Shown here piece by piece: positions 1 to 12,100 of a stretch of DNA of 64,000 bases; positions within the stretch are counted from its first letter, which is position 1, and each line of letters opens with the position of its first letter. The notes beneath the pieces were generated by a model. It saw only the letters and a program-made list of their open reading frames with translations. It was not told the DNA's origin and did no database searches. A program made the translations under genes and the position numbers. The DNA is from Apostichopus japonicus (lineage: Eukaryota > Echinodermata > Holothuroidea > Aspidochirotida > Stichopodidae): the NCBI RefSeq assembly GCF_037975245.1, contig NC_092569.1, positions 16,538,001-16,602,000 on the forward strand. Reading direction: 5' to 3'.

Positions 1-54
1 ATCTGCAGTCAGTCAATGCAAGTCAGTGCAAGTTTCGAAGAACTAGATAGGATC
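1..54. repeat. Edge of the duplicated 3'-flank segment
   Basis: This stretch starts with CTGCAGTCAGTCAATGCAAG. It matches 29550-29600 almost base for base and has a more diverged relative near 16935 and 57890. It is the distal part of the gene A 3' flank. That flank is interrupted here by the P-like transposon beginning at 55 and resumes at 3948. Bases 47-54 (ATAGGATC) are the left copy of the transposon target-site duplication. Confidence 0.8.
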
Positions 55-85
55 CAGAGCCGTATATAGAGAGAGTTTGGCCAAC
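55..85 (+). repeat. Left terminal inverted repeat of the P-like element
   Basis: These 31 bp are a perfect inverted match to 3917-3947. The outermost bases are CAGAGCCG. The ATAGGATC target duplication abuts it. A TGACGTCA palindrome lies just inside, near 97. Confidence 0.9.
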
Positions 86-1268
86 TGGCGATTTGTGACG
101 TCACACGCAAACCATGGGCATCAAAATAGGTCCAGTTGTCGTTACCAGTTGCGCGAAACACGAAAAACACCACACACAAACACAATAGCATAGCAGCTGA
201 ACCCATTACGAATAAACGAAGCGACTCAGATTTTGGCAGGCATACGGGGAGCGAAATGCTTAACAGGTAAGTAATTAGAGTAATCGTAAGGTAATGACAT
301 TTATGTTTATCTTCACACCGCAAATTAATATAAAACTAGCTGAAAACCTGTCATTACACTTGTTGATTTAACACCTCATAGTCATAGTACAAACGAAAAG
401 CACACATCACACAGTCCCGGCTAGGCTACATCACAGACGCACGACTATGCTTTAGGCCTACAGTAATAGATCCTTCAATTGAATAGTGTAGGCATTTACT
501 TAAAATGGCAATTAATGTGAGTGGGAATTAGTGTGAATGGGTTTAAGAATGCTTTGGATGAGTACATTATGCAATATAATCGGGTATGCCTTTTGGGTCT
601 TCGGTTTTATTTCTCTCATATTCAGTAGGGTTCTTGATGGGGACTTGAGTGTCCCTTCTGATCCTTTCTTCTACTTAACTAAACTATATACTTGAGTGTA
701 AGAGTGAGCAATAGTTGAGAGTCTGTGGGAAAACCTAAGACTGATATTGTGGTGTTAATTTCTCAGGAATGTAGTACTAGGCTATGGTAGGTGTAATAGA
801 TTAAATGGGTCTGTCGAGAAAAATACCCCGCAACAACTGGATACTGGTGAATGTTGTAGCTTATGTATTTTCCAAAAACATATACCATACGCTCATGTCC
901 TTAATAAGGTTACATGGATCAGACTGACATATTATGCCTACTTGTCAGTTCTGTCAACTAAGCACAAGGCTGATGAAATCATTCAGTTTGTTATTATGCA
1001 GACAGCAATGGCCATAATTATAATTATTAAATTGTTACTTATTCTTCATACTGCCATTACTGGCCTAACCTGAACAGTGATGTATTAAAATGCAAGAAGT
1101 CTTTAAGCTTTTCATTTAAGAACCGTTTCAGCCTGTCCTCTTTCAAACATATGATTGGCAGGTTTCCACGTTACATAGCTTATCAAAAAGTAGCTGTTCT
1201 GTAAAGCAAGAAAATCACACATATGCATGCACACAAACACACCCATATAACAGTTTCTGAATATCTTT

Positions 1269-1750
1269 TCAGCTGCCCAAAGGTACTGGATCGCAAGCTC
1301 TGTTGGGAATTAAACAACCCTCATTGTAGTCTTTTATTATGGTCGGCTTATCTGGAACCAGCAATGTGATGTGGATTTGACAGTACCTAGACAAAGTTTG
1401 TCTGACAAGCACTTTAAAAGCTGCTTTGTGTTGAAATGGGTTCACTTTGCTCAAGGCCATGACAGGATGACGACTCGACATCAGGTTGAACCATCTGTTG
1501 CAGAGCTCTATAAACCAGGCAGTTGTTAAAACATCCATTGGGTGACCCTCACAGTCTACCAGGCACCGCATCACAGAAGCAAAATGAAGTGTGTGTGATA
1601 CCTTCATCTTACGAGAGCGGGATGGTGTACGTGTGGCCTCTGTCAATTTGGGAGATAGCTTCAAGTCTTTGTTTTCTTGAAAGCTGAGAAGATCTTTCAG
1701 TGGTTTCACACTGACCTCTGTACTTGACGATTCATGTGTATTTGCCAGCT
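1269..1750 (-). pseudogene. P-element/THAP9-type transposase exon remnant
   Basis: An open stretch on the minus strand is preceded by a good acceptor (CTGGCTTCCTTCTCAG), which places the exon start near 1750. An upstream in-frame stop lies in the putative intron. The translation contains LLSFQ, then LKLSPKLT, then a KMKVS segment, then a helix ending WFNLMSSRHP. The order 'L(A/S)PKLT ... KM(K/R)V ... D/NxFxxLxSR' is what I recall of the central region of P-element and THAP9 transposases. The frame closes at 1269, so only part of the protein is present here. I cannot reconstruct an intact transposase from neighbouring frames. It could instead be one exon of a THAP9-like host gene, but its position inside the 31-bp TIRs argues for transposon origin. 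Confidence 0.6.
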
Positions 1751-2180
1751 GAGAAGGAAGCCAGATTTAAGTGCATTAACCAATGCTGACTTTTTTTTGG
1801 ACATTTGGTACATCTGCAAGGAGGTGCAGGAAGTGGTTGGAGTTGCATGGATGTGGAATCTTGTTGATAGTCTGTCAGTCTTATCCACAGATTATCCCAA
1901 AGCTTCTCCACATTGCCACATTCAGAACTTATTACATTGAAAACTTGAAAATTGCAGGAATCTAACCAAGCACCCATCAAGGGAGTTTGTTTGTATAATT
2001 ATTGAAAGCTGTGACATTCTGATGTGACAGATTAATGTGAAATATAGGGCAGTAGATTACCTTGTAAATGAACCTTGTTATTTGTTTGATTGTATCTAAT
2101 GTTTGCAAATTTATAGTTGCATGCTACCAATTGAAACATAATTCTTTCTCTATAAATGGGATATAAATACTTCTCCTTAA

Positions 2181-2538
2181 AGGGTGTGAAGACTCCCGCA
2201 CAAAGAAACGTCCAATGCCGGTAATCTGACCTAGTTTCGAATGAGGTGTAACAGAAGTGTTAGACACCACCATTGATCCCAGAAAATACACACACAGCTT
2301 GCTACCGTCGGTAAATAGACATTAGTGTACAGTCAATACATACATCATGGTCAATACCCACAACACAGTGCACATAGCAGCGTGGACATCTCAGGTCTAG
2401 ATAAAAGATAACAATTAATAAGGTATCAGGTTTCATTACTGTCTGCATTTTGTAGCGACAAGAAGAAAACTTCACTTGCAACGGAAAGTAAACTTTTTCA
2501 GAGCGCGGCACGCGGTTTGGGGCGAGTCTTCAATGCCT
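2181..2538. mobile_element. TTAA-flanked MITE, copy 1 (nested)
   Basis: A 358-bp element lies between TTAA tetranucleotides at 2177-2180 and 2539-2542. Its imperfect terminal inverted repeats begin AGGGTGTGAAGACTC on the left and AGGCATTGAAGACTC when read inward from the right. It is closely similar along its whole length to 31939-32302. A TTAA target and an AGGG-type terminus fit Kolobok- or piggyBac-type non-autonomous elements. It has no coding capacity. It sits inside the P-like transposon. Confidence 0.75.
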
Positions 2539-2884
2539 TTAAATATACTGCGTCGGTTGTTGTCACTTGATCATTTGCTTGTGTGTGAGCAAAACAGCCT
2601 AAATAATATGTAAAAAATAATACAAACATTCAAATTGCCAGATATTTACTTGCTCAAAATTATTATCCAATCATGATTTGATGCTATCCTTGAGTCCATT
2701 ATTCAGATGATGAGGCAGATTCCTTTCAACTCTCCATGATGAAGGTAAAACCTTATATCTTAACCAACTGCCACTGAGTGTCCATTTGAAAGTTTCAAAC
2801 ACACAAGTGCATTGATTAAAACAAAGACTTTATTGCTGTGGTTGCAGGAACTGGATTTCAGTCTAATAGTCACTCACTAGGTTC

Positions 2885-3440
2885 GTCTTTAACACAGTCT
2901 GCTAACTTGGCATAACTTATGCTAGGCTACCAGTACCATAATTAGCCTTGGCCTAGTGATCTTTGAAATGTAGCCTAGGCCCATGCTACTTTTGTAAATG
3001 ATAGTTGACTGCATTCAAATTAAACCAAGGCCTAGGCTATACTTTTGAGGAAGAAAAAATTAGGCTGAATTCATGTTAGCCTAAATAGGCTAGGCCAATG
3101 CTGACGAACATTTCAAACCAAGACCATTTAACCAATATTAACAAAGTAGCCAATGAATATAGACCTAGCCTTACTAGTTTAGGCCTAGGCTACTTTGTTT
3201 TCCTTAGGCCTAGTTTAATTGGGCCTTATACTGTGCCATATTATGTAATGTCCTATAACAGTTGTAGTAATAGCAAGAATGGTCCAGGCCTAACTAAGCC
3301 CAGACCTAACTTATGCTTCGGGCTTAACTTAGGATTAGGGCTTTACGTTAATCCTGGCCCACCCTTTCACATTAAACTAAAAGTTATACATTTTAGGCTA
3401 GGCATAACCCAGGCATACAATAACTAGGAATTAGGATAGC
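2885..3440. repeat. CTAGGCCTA-rich segment
   Basis: The words AGGCCTAGGC, TAGGCCTA and close variants recur many times here, often as small palindromes, inside the P-like element. There is no fixed period. The plus-strand reading frame at 3098-3427 is a by-product of this composition. Similar single words occur in the FReD gene 5' flanks (for example near 13915). Confidence 0.5.
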
Positions 3441-3634
3441 TATATGTGCGACTGAAACTGTCGTGCATATGATTAGGAGAGCTGGCATAATAAAATAGAA
3501 TTTGTGGATCGTAAAACGAGAGAGAATAGCCATAATGTAATTACAAATTTAAAAACCAGTCGGAACGTAAAATTCTCGCATTGCTTGTACATTACTCGTA
3601 TTACAGTACTACTACTAGGGCTACGGCGGCCTAG

Positions 3635-3767
3635 GCTACACAGATTTTTTTCATTAGATCTCCATCTTGTTCTTTCTACTTCCCAAAATTTTTCTTCTTT
3701 CATGGTCAGTCGGAAAAGCAAACAACAAAATCCATGTCCTGACCGATTGCAGCATCCCCAGCACCAT
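3635..3767 (-). pseudogene. THAP zinc-finger remnant of the P-like transposase
   Basis: The minus strand begins ATGGTGCTGGGG at 3767. After one extra base it reads CCNRSGHGF, then FRLTMKEEKFW, then RTRWRSNEKNLCS. This follows the THAP layout as I know it: an N-terminal Cys pair, an aromatic-containing FxxFP-like segment, a basic ...W...R..W stretch and LCS. The frame change after the fourth codon, the loss of the expected HF after LCS and the missing intact Cys/His set mark it as decayed. Its place at the right end fits the 5' end of a minus-strand transposase gene. The call rests on pattern only. Confidence 0.45.
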
Positions 3768-3916
3768 TTCTTTCATAATTTCGTACTTTTTCGTGTACAC
3801 AAACGAACGTCTATACACTGTGAGTATGCCTGTCGCCTGCTATAATTTTCAAGTGGACCTATTTTACCACCCTGTGTGGGCGTTGTCCCTCTCGACCAAT
3901 CCAAATCGGTTACATG

Positions 3917-3947
3917 GTTGGCCAAACTCTCTCTATATACGGCTCTG
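3917..3947 (-). repeat. Right terminal inverted repeat of the P-like element
   Basis: Perfect inverted copy of 55-85, ending CTATATACGGCTCTG. It is followed directly by ATAGGATC (3948-3955), the right copy of the target duplication. Confidence 0.9.
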
Positions 3948-3955
3948 ATAGGATC

Positions 3956-6144
3956 GATATAATAGCGCCCTCTATTAATTCTGGGCGCGGCTGGAGAGCT
4001 CCATTGAATTCTCAAATACTTATTGCATTCGATACTTTGCAGCTCTAATTATTTGAGGGCGCTCATTTCAAACAGTGATATTCTTACCGCGATACTAGGT
4101 GCATTTTTTTTTATATTATATTGGTAATTGTATTGTTGCAAAGGTAATTATAAAACGAAAGACTACTCAATATCCATTTGAGTCTGTACAAATAAACATT
4201 AACAACAGCGATGGAAATATGGTTTGAATTTAATATTAAATGTAATACACAAATTTAAAAATATGAAAGTAAATCAATTGGCAAATGGCGGAAAGTAGTC
4301 GCGTTGCGGCGCATATAAAGCATTGAATGGTTAAAACCATTTGGTATGATGAATTACTTTCAATTAGTTTTGTTTTAAGCTAAATATAAGAACTAAGCTA
4401 CTTGGGATTATAGAGCTAAACTAAAACGGTATTTAATACTCGTAAATTTGTCTACTGTTTTGTCTGATGTTATGACTATTAAACAATCTTATAAAAATGA
4501 AGGTCGAGTGACAATATGACATTGTTTAATTGGAGGGGTAGGGTAGGATGCAGGTAACCCTCCTCCTTACTATGGCTATTGTAATCGACAGTGGGAAGCA
4601 AGCCCCCCCCCCCCCCCCCGTCTCCGCCTTTGCTACACCTACGGATGAACTCAAAAGCAATTTGCTGGATCGCTCTGGTTTATCCATTGAATTAGCAAAC
4701 AAGACCTCCAGATAATCAAATGATGGGACTTCTAGTCAACTATCTATTTGTAAACCTTAAAGTATCTTTTACAAATATTGCATATTCACGAAATCCCTAC
4801 CCTCCAAATTTAAGAGATGTATTGAATTGCCATCTGGGAACGCAACGCTAAATAATAAATTAAAAGATTCCCCCAGTGACTTGGATAGTGACTTGCATGG
4901 GACAGTGGTGAATCAAGGATTCCACAAAGGAAGGATTGTTGCCCTGGTGTCATTAAAGCCGTCTCCTATTCAGGGATTTGGTTGTTTTTTAACAATCAAA
5001 GAATGAATAATTCAGACACCAGAGAGTGCATTCTGATACATATTTAGACAATAAATTAAATAAATACAAATAGTGCTAAATGCCAGTTTTTGCTAACAAA
5101 TATTTCGTGTGATTTTGAAAAAAAGGTGGGTGTACAGCCGTATAGAAGTAACTCAATTCTTCTCCAACTGAATGAGGAAAGTACCCCGAATGATACCTTT
5201 ACATCGACTGACCATCTAAGGTAGAGATGGGGAGGGGGCATGGTCTATGTGAGCGAGGATTATAAAGTACGCTCCTACCTAGGTTTTAACACGTGATATT
5301 TCTGCTCTTCTTGTGACCTGAAACTCCGAAATAGTTGGGTCTGCTTCAAATAATTTCCCTTTTGTCTTACACACATACTAACTGTTAAACTACTGTTTCA
5401 ATAGATAACACTATACACTTTTACTGGTAACTATAGCAAGTTGGCTATACATGGCACGGAATTTTTCTATTCTCAAATAAAAATGTTTAGCCGCGACGAA
5501 GCCGACAGTTTGTTCATTAAATCCTCTGAATCGACACAATTTCCTCAACTATGTTCGATTCGGTAATGTACTCTAAAATGCAATAATCCAGAAACAAGCA
5601 AAGATAAACAAGATTTAGTATTTAATATTGAATGATATCTTCATTTCGATGTAGTTTTGTCAAATTTATTAATGCTCTGGCGGATGGTTATCTATCTATT
5701 ACGATTTATAGTAACACTTTATATGATCAAGGGTTTACTACGACTAACTGTTAAGTACTGTGTTAACAGTTATATTGACAAAAACCTTAAAGAGATCATG
5801 AATATGTTCACAGGTTTATCAAAGTGACTATACATTTCAATAAATAGGGGAGGGGGGGGGGGGGGAACAAGCTGCTTTCAATTAAAGGTGCTAACATTAT
5901 TATCTTCGTAATTGACTTTCTGCTGTTTAAAAATTCAACGCAATCATTGGACAAAAGATGTTATCTCAGGGTGGATAATTCCTTGAAATTTATTCTTCTT
6001 CAGTATTCGTCATTTGCAAATATTGTATAGATTAAGATTATAGTTCTGAGTCAAGTGAAATTATTCGTTCACTGTGTTCTAAAGTTGTAAGTTTATATTT
6101 CCAGAGGACCTCATTGATTGATGATGCTGTCTGCGGCTGATGTA
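3956..6144. repeat. Gene A 3' flank, duplicated next to gene C
   Basis: No gene is seen here. The segment aligns by eye with 29601-32643 downstream of gene C, including the opening block with AGCGCCCTCTATTAA and the block GACAGTGGTGAATC. It contains a poly-C run (4603-4619) and a poly-G run (5847-5865). TTAA at 5787-5790 is the MITE-free counterpart of the copy 2 insertion site. The short frames here show no domain and are not conserved in the duplicate. Confidence 0.7.
5989..5994 (-). promoter_or_regulatory. Candidate poly(A) signal of gene A
   Basis: AATAAA on the minus strand, about 150 nt past the gene A stop codon. The equivalent AATAAA occurs at 32483-32488 below gene C. Confidence 0.45.
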
Positions 6145-9100
6145 TTATACTGGACGTATCTTCATTTCTGCGTATTTTATGTGATATTTATTTCCTGGAA
6201 GATTATTCCAAAATATGCTTTTGTAAGTAGTACTTCCTGCTGAGTGAAGTCCGTTTAGATTGACATAATAATTATTAGACTTGTACCACCACGCTGCATG
6301 ATAATTCTGGGCCAGGTTTAAACTACTATGAAGGTCGTTGTCACTGTTGAATGTCGTAAATGACTGGTTCCTGTAGAATGCCATGCTATCATACACTGTG
6401 AAAAAGAAAACCCGAAATGGAGATAAAATGCATGATCATATTTACAATATATTTAAGTTATTTAAATACGGCATAAATTAAGAGAAGGTTCATAGTAGAA
6501 TATATATAAGATAATAATGTGAGATATTAACACTGTCATATTAAAGAAACATTCTCTTTAAATTTGTATTTATTTCTAAATAAATATTGTTTACACCGCT
6601 TTGAAGGAATTATTAGTCCCTTTAGATAAAAACTGAATTGAAATTGATTGCTTTATTGTATTTTTGTGTTTTTCCCAACATTGTTAGTACACCACGATAC
6701 ATTTTTACTGCAAACTGACCATCTCTTTACGATAACACTGGAACCCTATCTAACGCCAGTTGATACATACAACAAAATGGCTTAAATTAAACCAGTTTGT
6801 TGTCAGTATCCAACTTTCACATCACACCTTGTGGACTCATTTTTACTTCATGATACACACTATATCTATTTCAAGTAATATATCATTGCTACGACAATGG
6901 TACCGGTATGTTGGAATCGTAAAAAAAAAAAAAAAAAATCAATAATTATTATGGAGAACATTATTTTTTCATCAATGGTTTTATTTACCAAATTATTGGA
7001 TTATTGTTTAAGGAGTCTATACAGATTTCTACTCTGTTATTATTCTCTTTTCGTTCTGTTTCCAGTTGAACGGAGGTGATGTATTTAGGGAGGATAACGA
7101 AATATGATGGATCATGGGGAGATAAAAGGGAAGTTGGAATAGGTTTGTTGTTATCAATTACAAGTCCTTCTGTCACTGTATGTATATGTATCAACCTGTG
7201 TTCATTTTTGGAGCGCATTCATCATGATTCAAACACAATTGCAGCTGACCAGCTTTCTTCCGATTTGATGACAAACAGTGCACTATTTGAAGCAACATAG
7301 AGTCAGTAATTGACTATGACCGTTGGCTGTCTATGCTTGAGCTCCCAATGTTATCGATTATCACACATAAGTATACTTTAATAAATTTCATATTCGAACA
7401 CAATAAATAAACCAAGTGTAATTAAGATTTATGGATATATTAAAAACAGTATGTTCAGTCTGACAGCGTTGACGTGTTGGATTCTTCCGGTGTTTTTTTA
7501 TAACAACAGAAGTAGAGTATAACGGCCATTGCCCGGGAGGTTTGCAGTGTATCGTTGCAGATTTATGCAATGTTATAGTAAACATGTAAATGAGATCATA
7601 ATTATAGATATAGTTTTTGAGCTGATCATTTCTAAAACGTCTGCGTATATGCTACATATTTTATGAATGATTACAATCAGCTAATGAACTGACAAACTAA
7701 TTACATGGGTTCATTTGACGACAAATGTTAGAAAGGGAGGTAATGGATCAAGGTAGTTCATAATTTCCTTGCTAATATTCAGTCCTTTGTAAGGTATTGA
7801 TGGTGACAAGCAAAATCCGCGAGGTTTCATATATACGTACCTGTTGTGCTGGAGCTATCGTATTCTCCAAGGCCAACTAAACGATATTTAGTCCCTTCAT
7901 CGCTGATCCTAAACAGGTCGTACTTCGCAAAATAGGGATCTCCATTCTCGTTGTTTAAATCAATGCGAAGCATGTAATCCTTTTGGTTAGTTAAGAGTGA
8001 TATTTTATCGTTGCCAAGCCAAAATTCCCTTTTCAGGAAACCAAAGCCATCTCGGTAATCATCCCAGTCTCTGTAAAATTCTACGGAACCGTCGACCCGG
8101 CGTTGGAAGACCTGGTTTAGTTTCAAAACAAAAAAATGTCATATTTGGTTTGAAAATAATGAACAATTTGTACGATGTTTGTTTGATGTGTATGACGTAT
8201 CAGTGTGGGTAGTGTTTCATGGTTCGTCTTACGTTGAACAGATACGGTAGCCTGTGCACCATTATTCTTTTACTAACAGAATACATTGGTATCATATCAT
8301 TTTTTGCCCATATTGCAGTAATATGGCTGTAGAAACATTTGAAGGTAGCGAAAAACTGTCTCGCTTTAAGAGAAAAAAATCATACTTAGGATTATCAAGG
8401 GTTACTCGTGAAGTTAAGCGTTATTAGAAATACATATCTAAGACGGTAAATTTGAAACTAAGTAACGTTTTCCTGAAAATTATATCAAACTAAAAGATAC
8501 GAATAAGGAATGCATGCCAACGAATCAGCCCCTGTAACACACATACTCTGTATCAAGGAATCGCTTTTGACTGAATCAATAAAGTATAAAATATCAAAAT
8601 ACTGCAGCAGGCACGCTAAGTAGAAATGAATTAAGGCTAATATTATGTTATGTTCTTACCGTCCAGCCTCCTCCGTCAATTGAGTTATTACAGTAAACTT
8701 GAAAAGGTTCATTGGCTCCATCTGGCTTAATCAGATAAATTCCAGATTCAGAGGGACTCCCTTCACATTGGTCGTAAACTTCTTTACAATCTCGAGGATA
8801 TTCTGGCTCTTGGTAGAAAAAGTAGGAGGAGTCTGAAGGAATGATTAAGAAAAACTTGTAAGAAATGGATGCGATCAATTTAAAGTGAACTACCGAACTC
8901 GCTGTTCAGTTTACTAAACTCTCGATTAAGGTGAAAATTACGGTTTGCAAAAAAATACCAAAAAATTTATCAAAATATTAAACAAAAATCTTCCATACAT
9001 TTTCCTGCTTGAAAGAACACCATGGAAGTAAAAATTGTAAAATCGTAAAAAGTAACAACAAATATACAAAATAATCTTAAATGAAGTAACAGAATAATAA

Positions 9101-12100
9101 AAACTGCTGATAATTCTTGTAACTATGTCTATTAATTCAAAACGACAAATGTTGGCCTCCTTTCCACCGCCGCGACAAACATTAAAAGGCTTCCATTATT
9201 TTTCTTAACTTTTCAGCCAGTGTTAAAAGCGTGTTGCTTTTCTATATTTAGATATGTTAGCTTTTTTTCACCAATTTACAAACACCAGAGTAGGACTTTC
9301 TGCGCAGAAATAATTATGACTTAATGTAGTAGGTTTTGGTTCATATATAATTACTACATAAAGAAACGTAAGTATAAACGATTAATAACCAAAAATATGT
9401 GAAGACCACAAAAGCAGAAATCACCATTATTGTCAATCGAGATCATTAATATGACTGATTTAATACGTTTCTGTAATAATTTTTATGATGATATTATTTT
9501 TAAAACGGTTCTGAACATTAAGTGAGATGAATACTATATATGTATTTATTCACCGATTGGTATCTCTATAATAATAGTTTTCTAAAGGCATGAAACCCAA
9601 ATTAAAAATGAAAATTAAGTTAAATTCATACCGAAATTTTAAATGAAGTATAATAATTTAAAAAATCCCGATCAATTCTAGTAGCTATGTACGATTTAAG
9701 ATTAATCGACAAATGTTAGCCTTGTTTAGACCATCGCTAGAAACGTTAAAAGGCTCTTAGTTTTTTTTTAACTATAAGTTTCCAGTCATCTATAAAAGCG
9801 GGTTATTTTTCGTTTTACAGTATTTTTTGTAACCAAATTAAATAATCCACAGTACGTCTTTATATGAAGAAAGCATTTGATAAATATTAACCAGTCGATG
9901 ATGATATAAGGTAGTAGGTATTGTGCACTTTTATTTACCACATCACGAAACAGAGGTATTACATCATATTAAACAAATGGATGTAAAAAAAAAACAGAAA
10001 CCACAATAATTGTCTATCAAAATCAATGATATAAATGACTAATAAAGTTAGATGACTCATATATATATATATATCGATGGGTACCTCTAAATTGAAGAAA
10101 AAGAAAGAAAACTTACATTTACACTTGAAATGTCCTTCTTTAGAACATGTATATTTTTGTTGTTGTAAAAGATTGATGTAAAAGTTCCTTGAAAAGAAGA
10201 TTGAATAAGAATGATAAATTTCTCTTACCTACAGTGCTTCTTTTGTTCCTCCCAGAATTTTCCCGTTCAACATTCTACAATGGAGATATGAAAATTGAAA
10301 TATAAATTCAACGAAGTCACTAAAAGGACATTCCGATAGGCGTGAAGGACTCGTTTGTATAGGGTACTTACCGCCGAAATCAATTCAGTTCCAAAGCATT
10401 TTTAAGTCGCTGCTAATCTTTGGTTTAATTTAATTAGTCTCATTCATAAACAAAATGTTTACTATTACTTTGTAGTAATACCGTAATGACGTACTTTTGA
10501 CCAGACATATCAGACGTTTATCTTAAACACTATATCCCATTAAGGCGATGAGTGGTTCTTGTCATTTGTTTAAACTGTTATTAACAGATTTTGATACTCC
10601 ATCGCTATGTCGTCGATGTCATGCCAATGAAAACATGCTCTAGGAACGCGGAAGTGAAAAATGTATTCTTTCTTTTTATGTACAAAAATGAGTCCCTCGG
10701 TAGAATAAATAAATTTTAGTAGTGCGTGTCCCGATTAGATATTTACAATTTTGTTAAATTTTGTTGTTTGGTCTATTTACAGAGTTCAACAAGCCGAAGC
10801 AACTTTATTGTCTCCTTGGTATGTTGATCTGTGTTGATGGTAAGTTTAATTAATGAAATATATGACTAAAGTAATATAAAGTTATGGTTTAATATTATGT
10901 ACTGGTACTTGGTAGATTCACATCGAATATAATCAATTCACTATTTACAACAAGTGTTTGTGATTTATGAGTAGAATTTATGATTTTAAGGCATCATTCC
11001 ACAAGATCTAATATGAATATAAAGACCTTTTACGGTTTGAGCTCTGAGTCTCTGTAAAGTACCCCATGTCTTATAATTCACCTTCCATCAGATGAAATGT
11101 CAAATATGAATGTTTAAACTATATTTGTGCTATAATATTGAAAGACTAGATTCGGCAGCAAAGTGTCAAGAGCGTTAACATTTGTTAAAATTAATAATGT
11201 ATTGCTTTCCTAAGTAATTCACAGTAAGTTGTAGACTGACATTTAAGTATCAGGTTTATCCACTTTGATTTTCTTTCATCGATTCCTTAGTCAGGTTACT
11301 TGTTATTTTGAAAGATATAATTGAAAACACATTTGTCAAATGTATATTTTTCTTGACTCTTAGAAGGAGAATGCCCACCAAGAATATCAGCAATTAAAGG
11401 TTAAGAACTGATTACTGGTTAAAGCAACATTTAACATGACATGTACGTTATATTCGCTACCAAATTTCGTCCAACCGAATATCTAATACATATCCAATGA
11501 ATTGGGAAATAAATATTTATTTGAGAGAGATATTAATAGGCCATTATTATTAAACACGATACAGCGGTGACATGAAACATAGACTGATATATGATATATT
11601 ACTCAGTCTCCTGAAAATAAAATGTTTGATATTCATTCGTGATACGGGGACTTTGGCCAGACATACCCGAAGTTCATGTTTTAAACTTGATGAAATTAAG
11701 TCGAGATGTTTTCTTATCAACTATTAAACTGCTATGAAAAGAAAGCCTATCAAGATTACCTTGATGAGATGTCAAGGAAGGAACGAGCTCAAAACACAGG
11801 GGAGAACAAACTACAATGTCGATTGATATAAACAATGAGTCTCGAGATAGAATAAATACATTTCTATAATAGTGGGTATCCTGAGTAGATATTCACTATT
11901 GTAAAAATCGTTGCTTTGTTTATTTACACAATAAAAACAAGTCAATACAACTTTAATCGTTTTGCCTACTTTTGATCTGCTTAAGTCTTAATTGTTACTA
12001 ACGGAATATAAATTTGACGTTTGAAATTATTGGTTTATATATTCTTGCGATATAGATGATAAATCGTTGGAATCTTTCCCGCAACTTCAGTTTTTATGAT

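Larger units (their letters stand above)
55..3947 (-). mobile_element. P-element-like DNA transposon, degenerate
   Basis: The element is 3,893 bp with perfect 31-bp terminal inverted repeats at 55-85 and 3917-3947, starting CAGAGCCGTATATAGAG. It is flanked by the direct repeat ATAGGATC at 47-54 and 3948-3955. The paralogous segment at 29593-29600 carries one ATAGGATC and no insert, so both ends and the target duplication are directly visible. A 31-bp TIR with an 8-bp duplication is the P-superfamily layout. Minus-strand remnants agree: a THAP-like finger near the right TIR and a P-transposase-like exon at 1269-1750. Both are broken or isolated, so this copy is probably non-autonomous now. A TTAA-type MITE is nested at 2181-2538. 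Confidence 0.85.

Noticed and set aside
9-323. 104-aa minus-strand frame at the left edge
   Set aside because: It runs across the transposon TIR and has no family resemblance.
3098-3427. 109-aa plus-strand frame
   Set aside because: It is generated by the repeated CTAGGCCTA words within the transposon.
7827-8126. Extension MKLNQ before VFQRR and TYI after exon 4
   Set aside because: These residues come from reading through the acceptor (AAACCAG) and donor (GTACGT). GGWT joins VFQRR by splicing.
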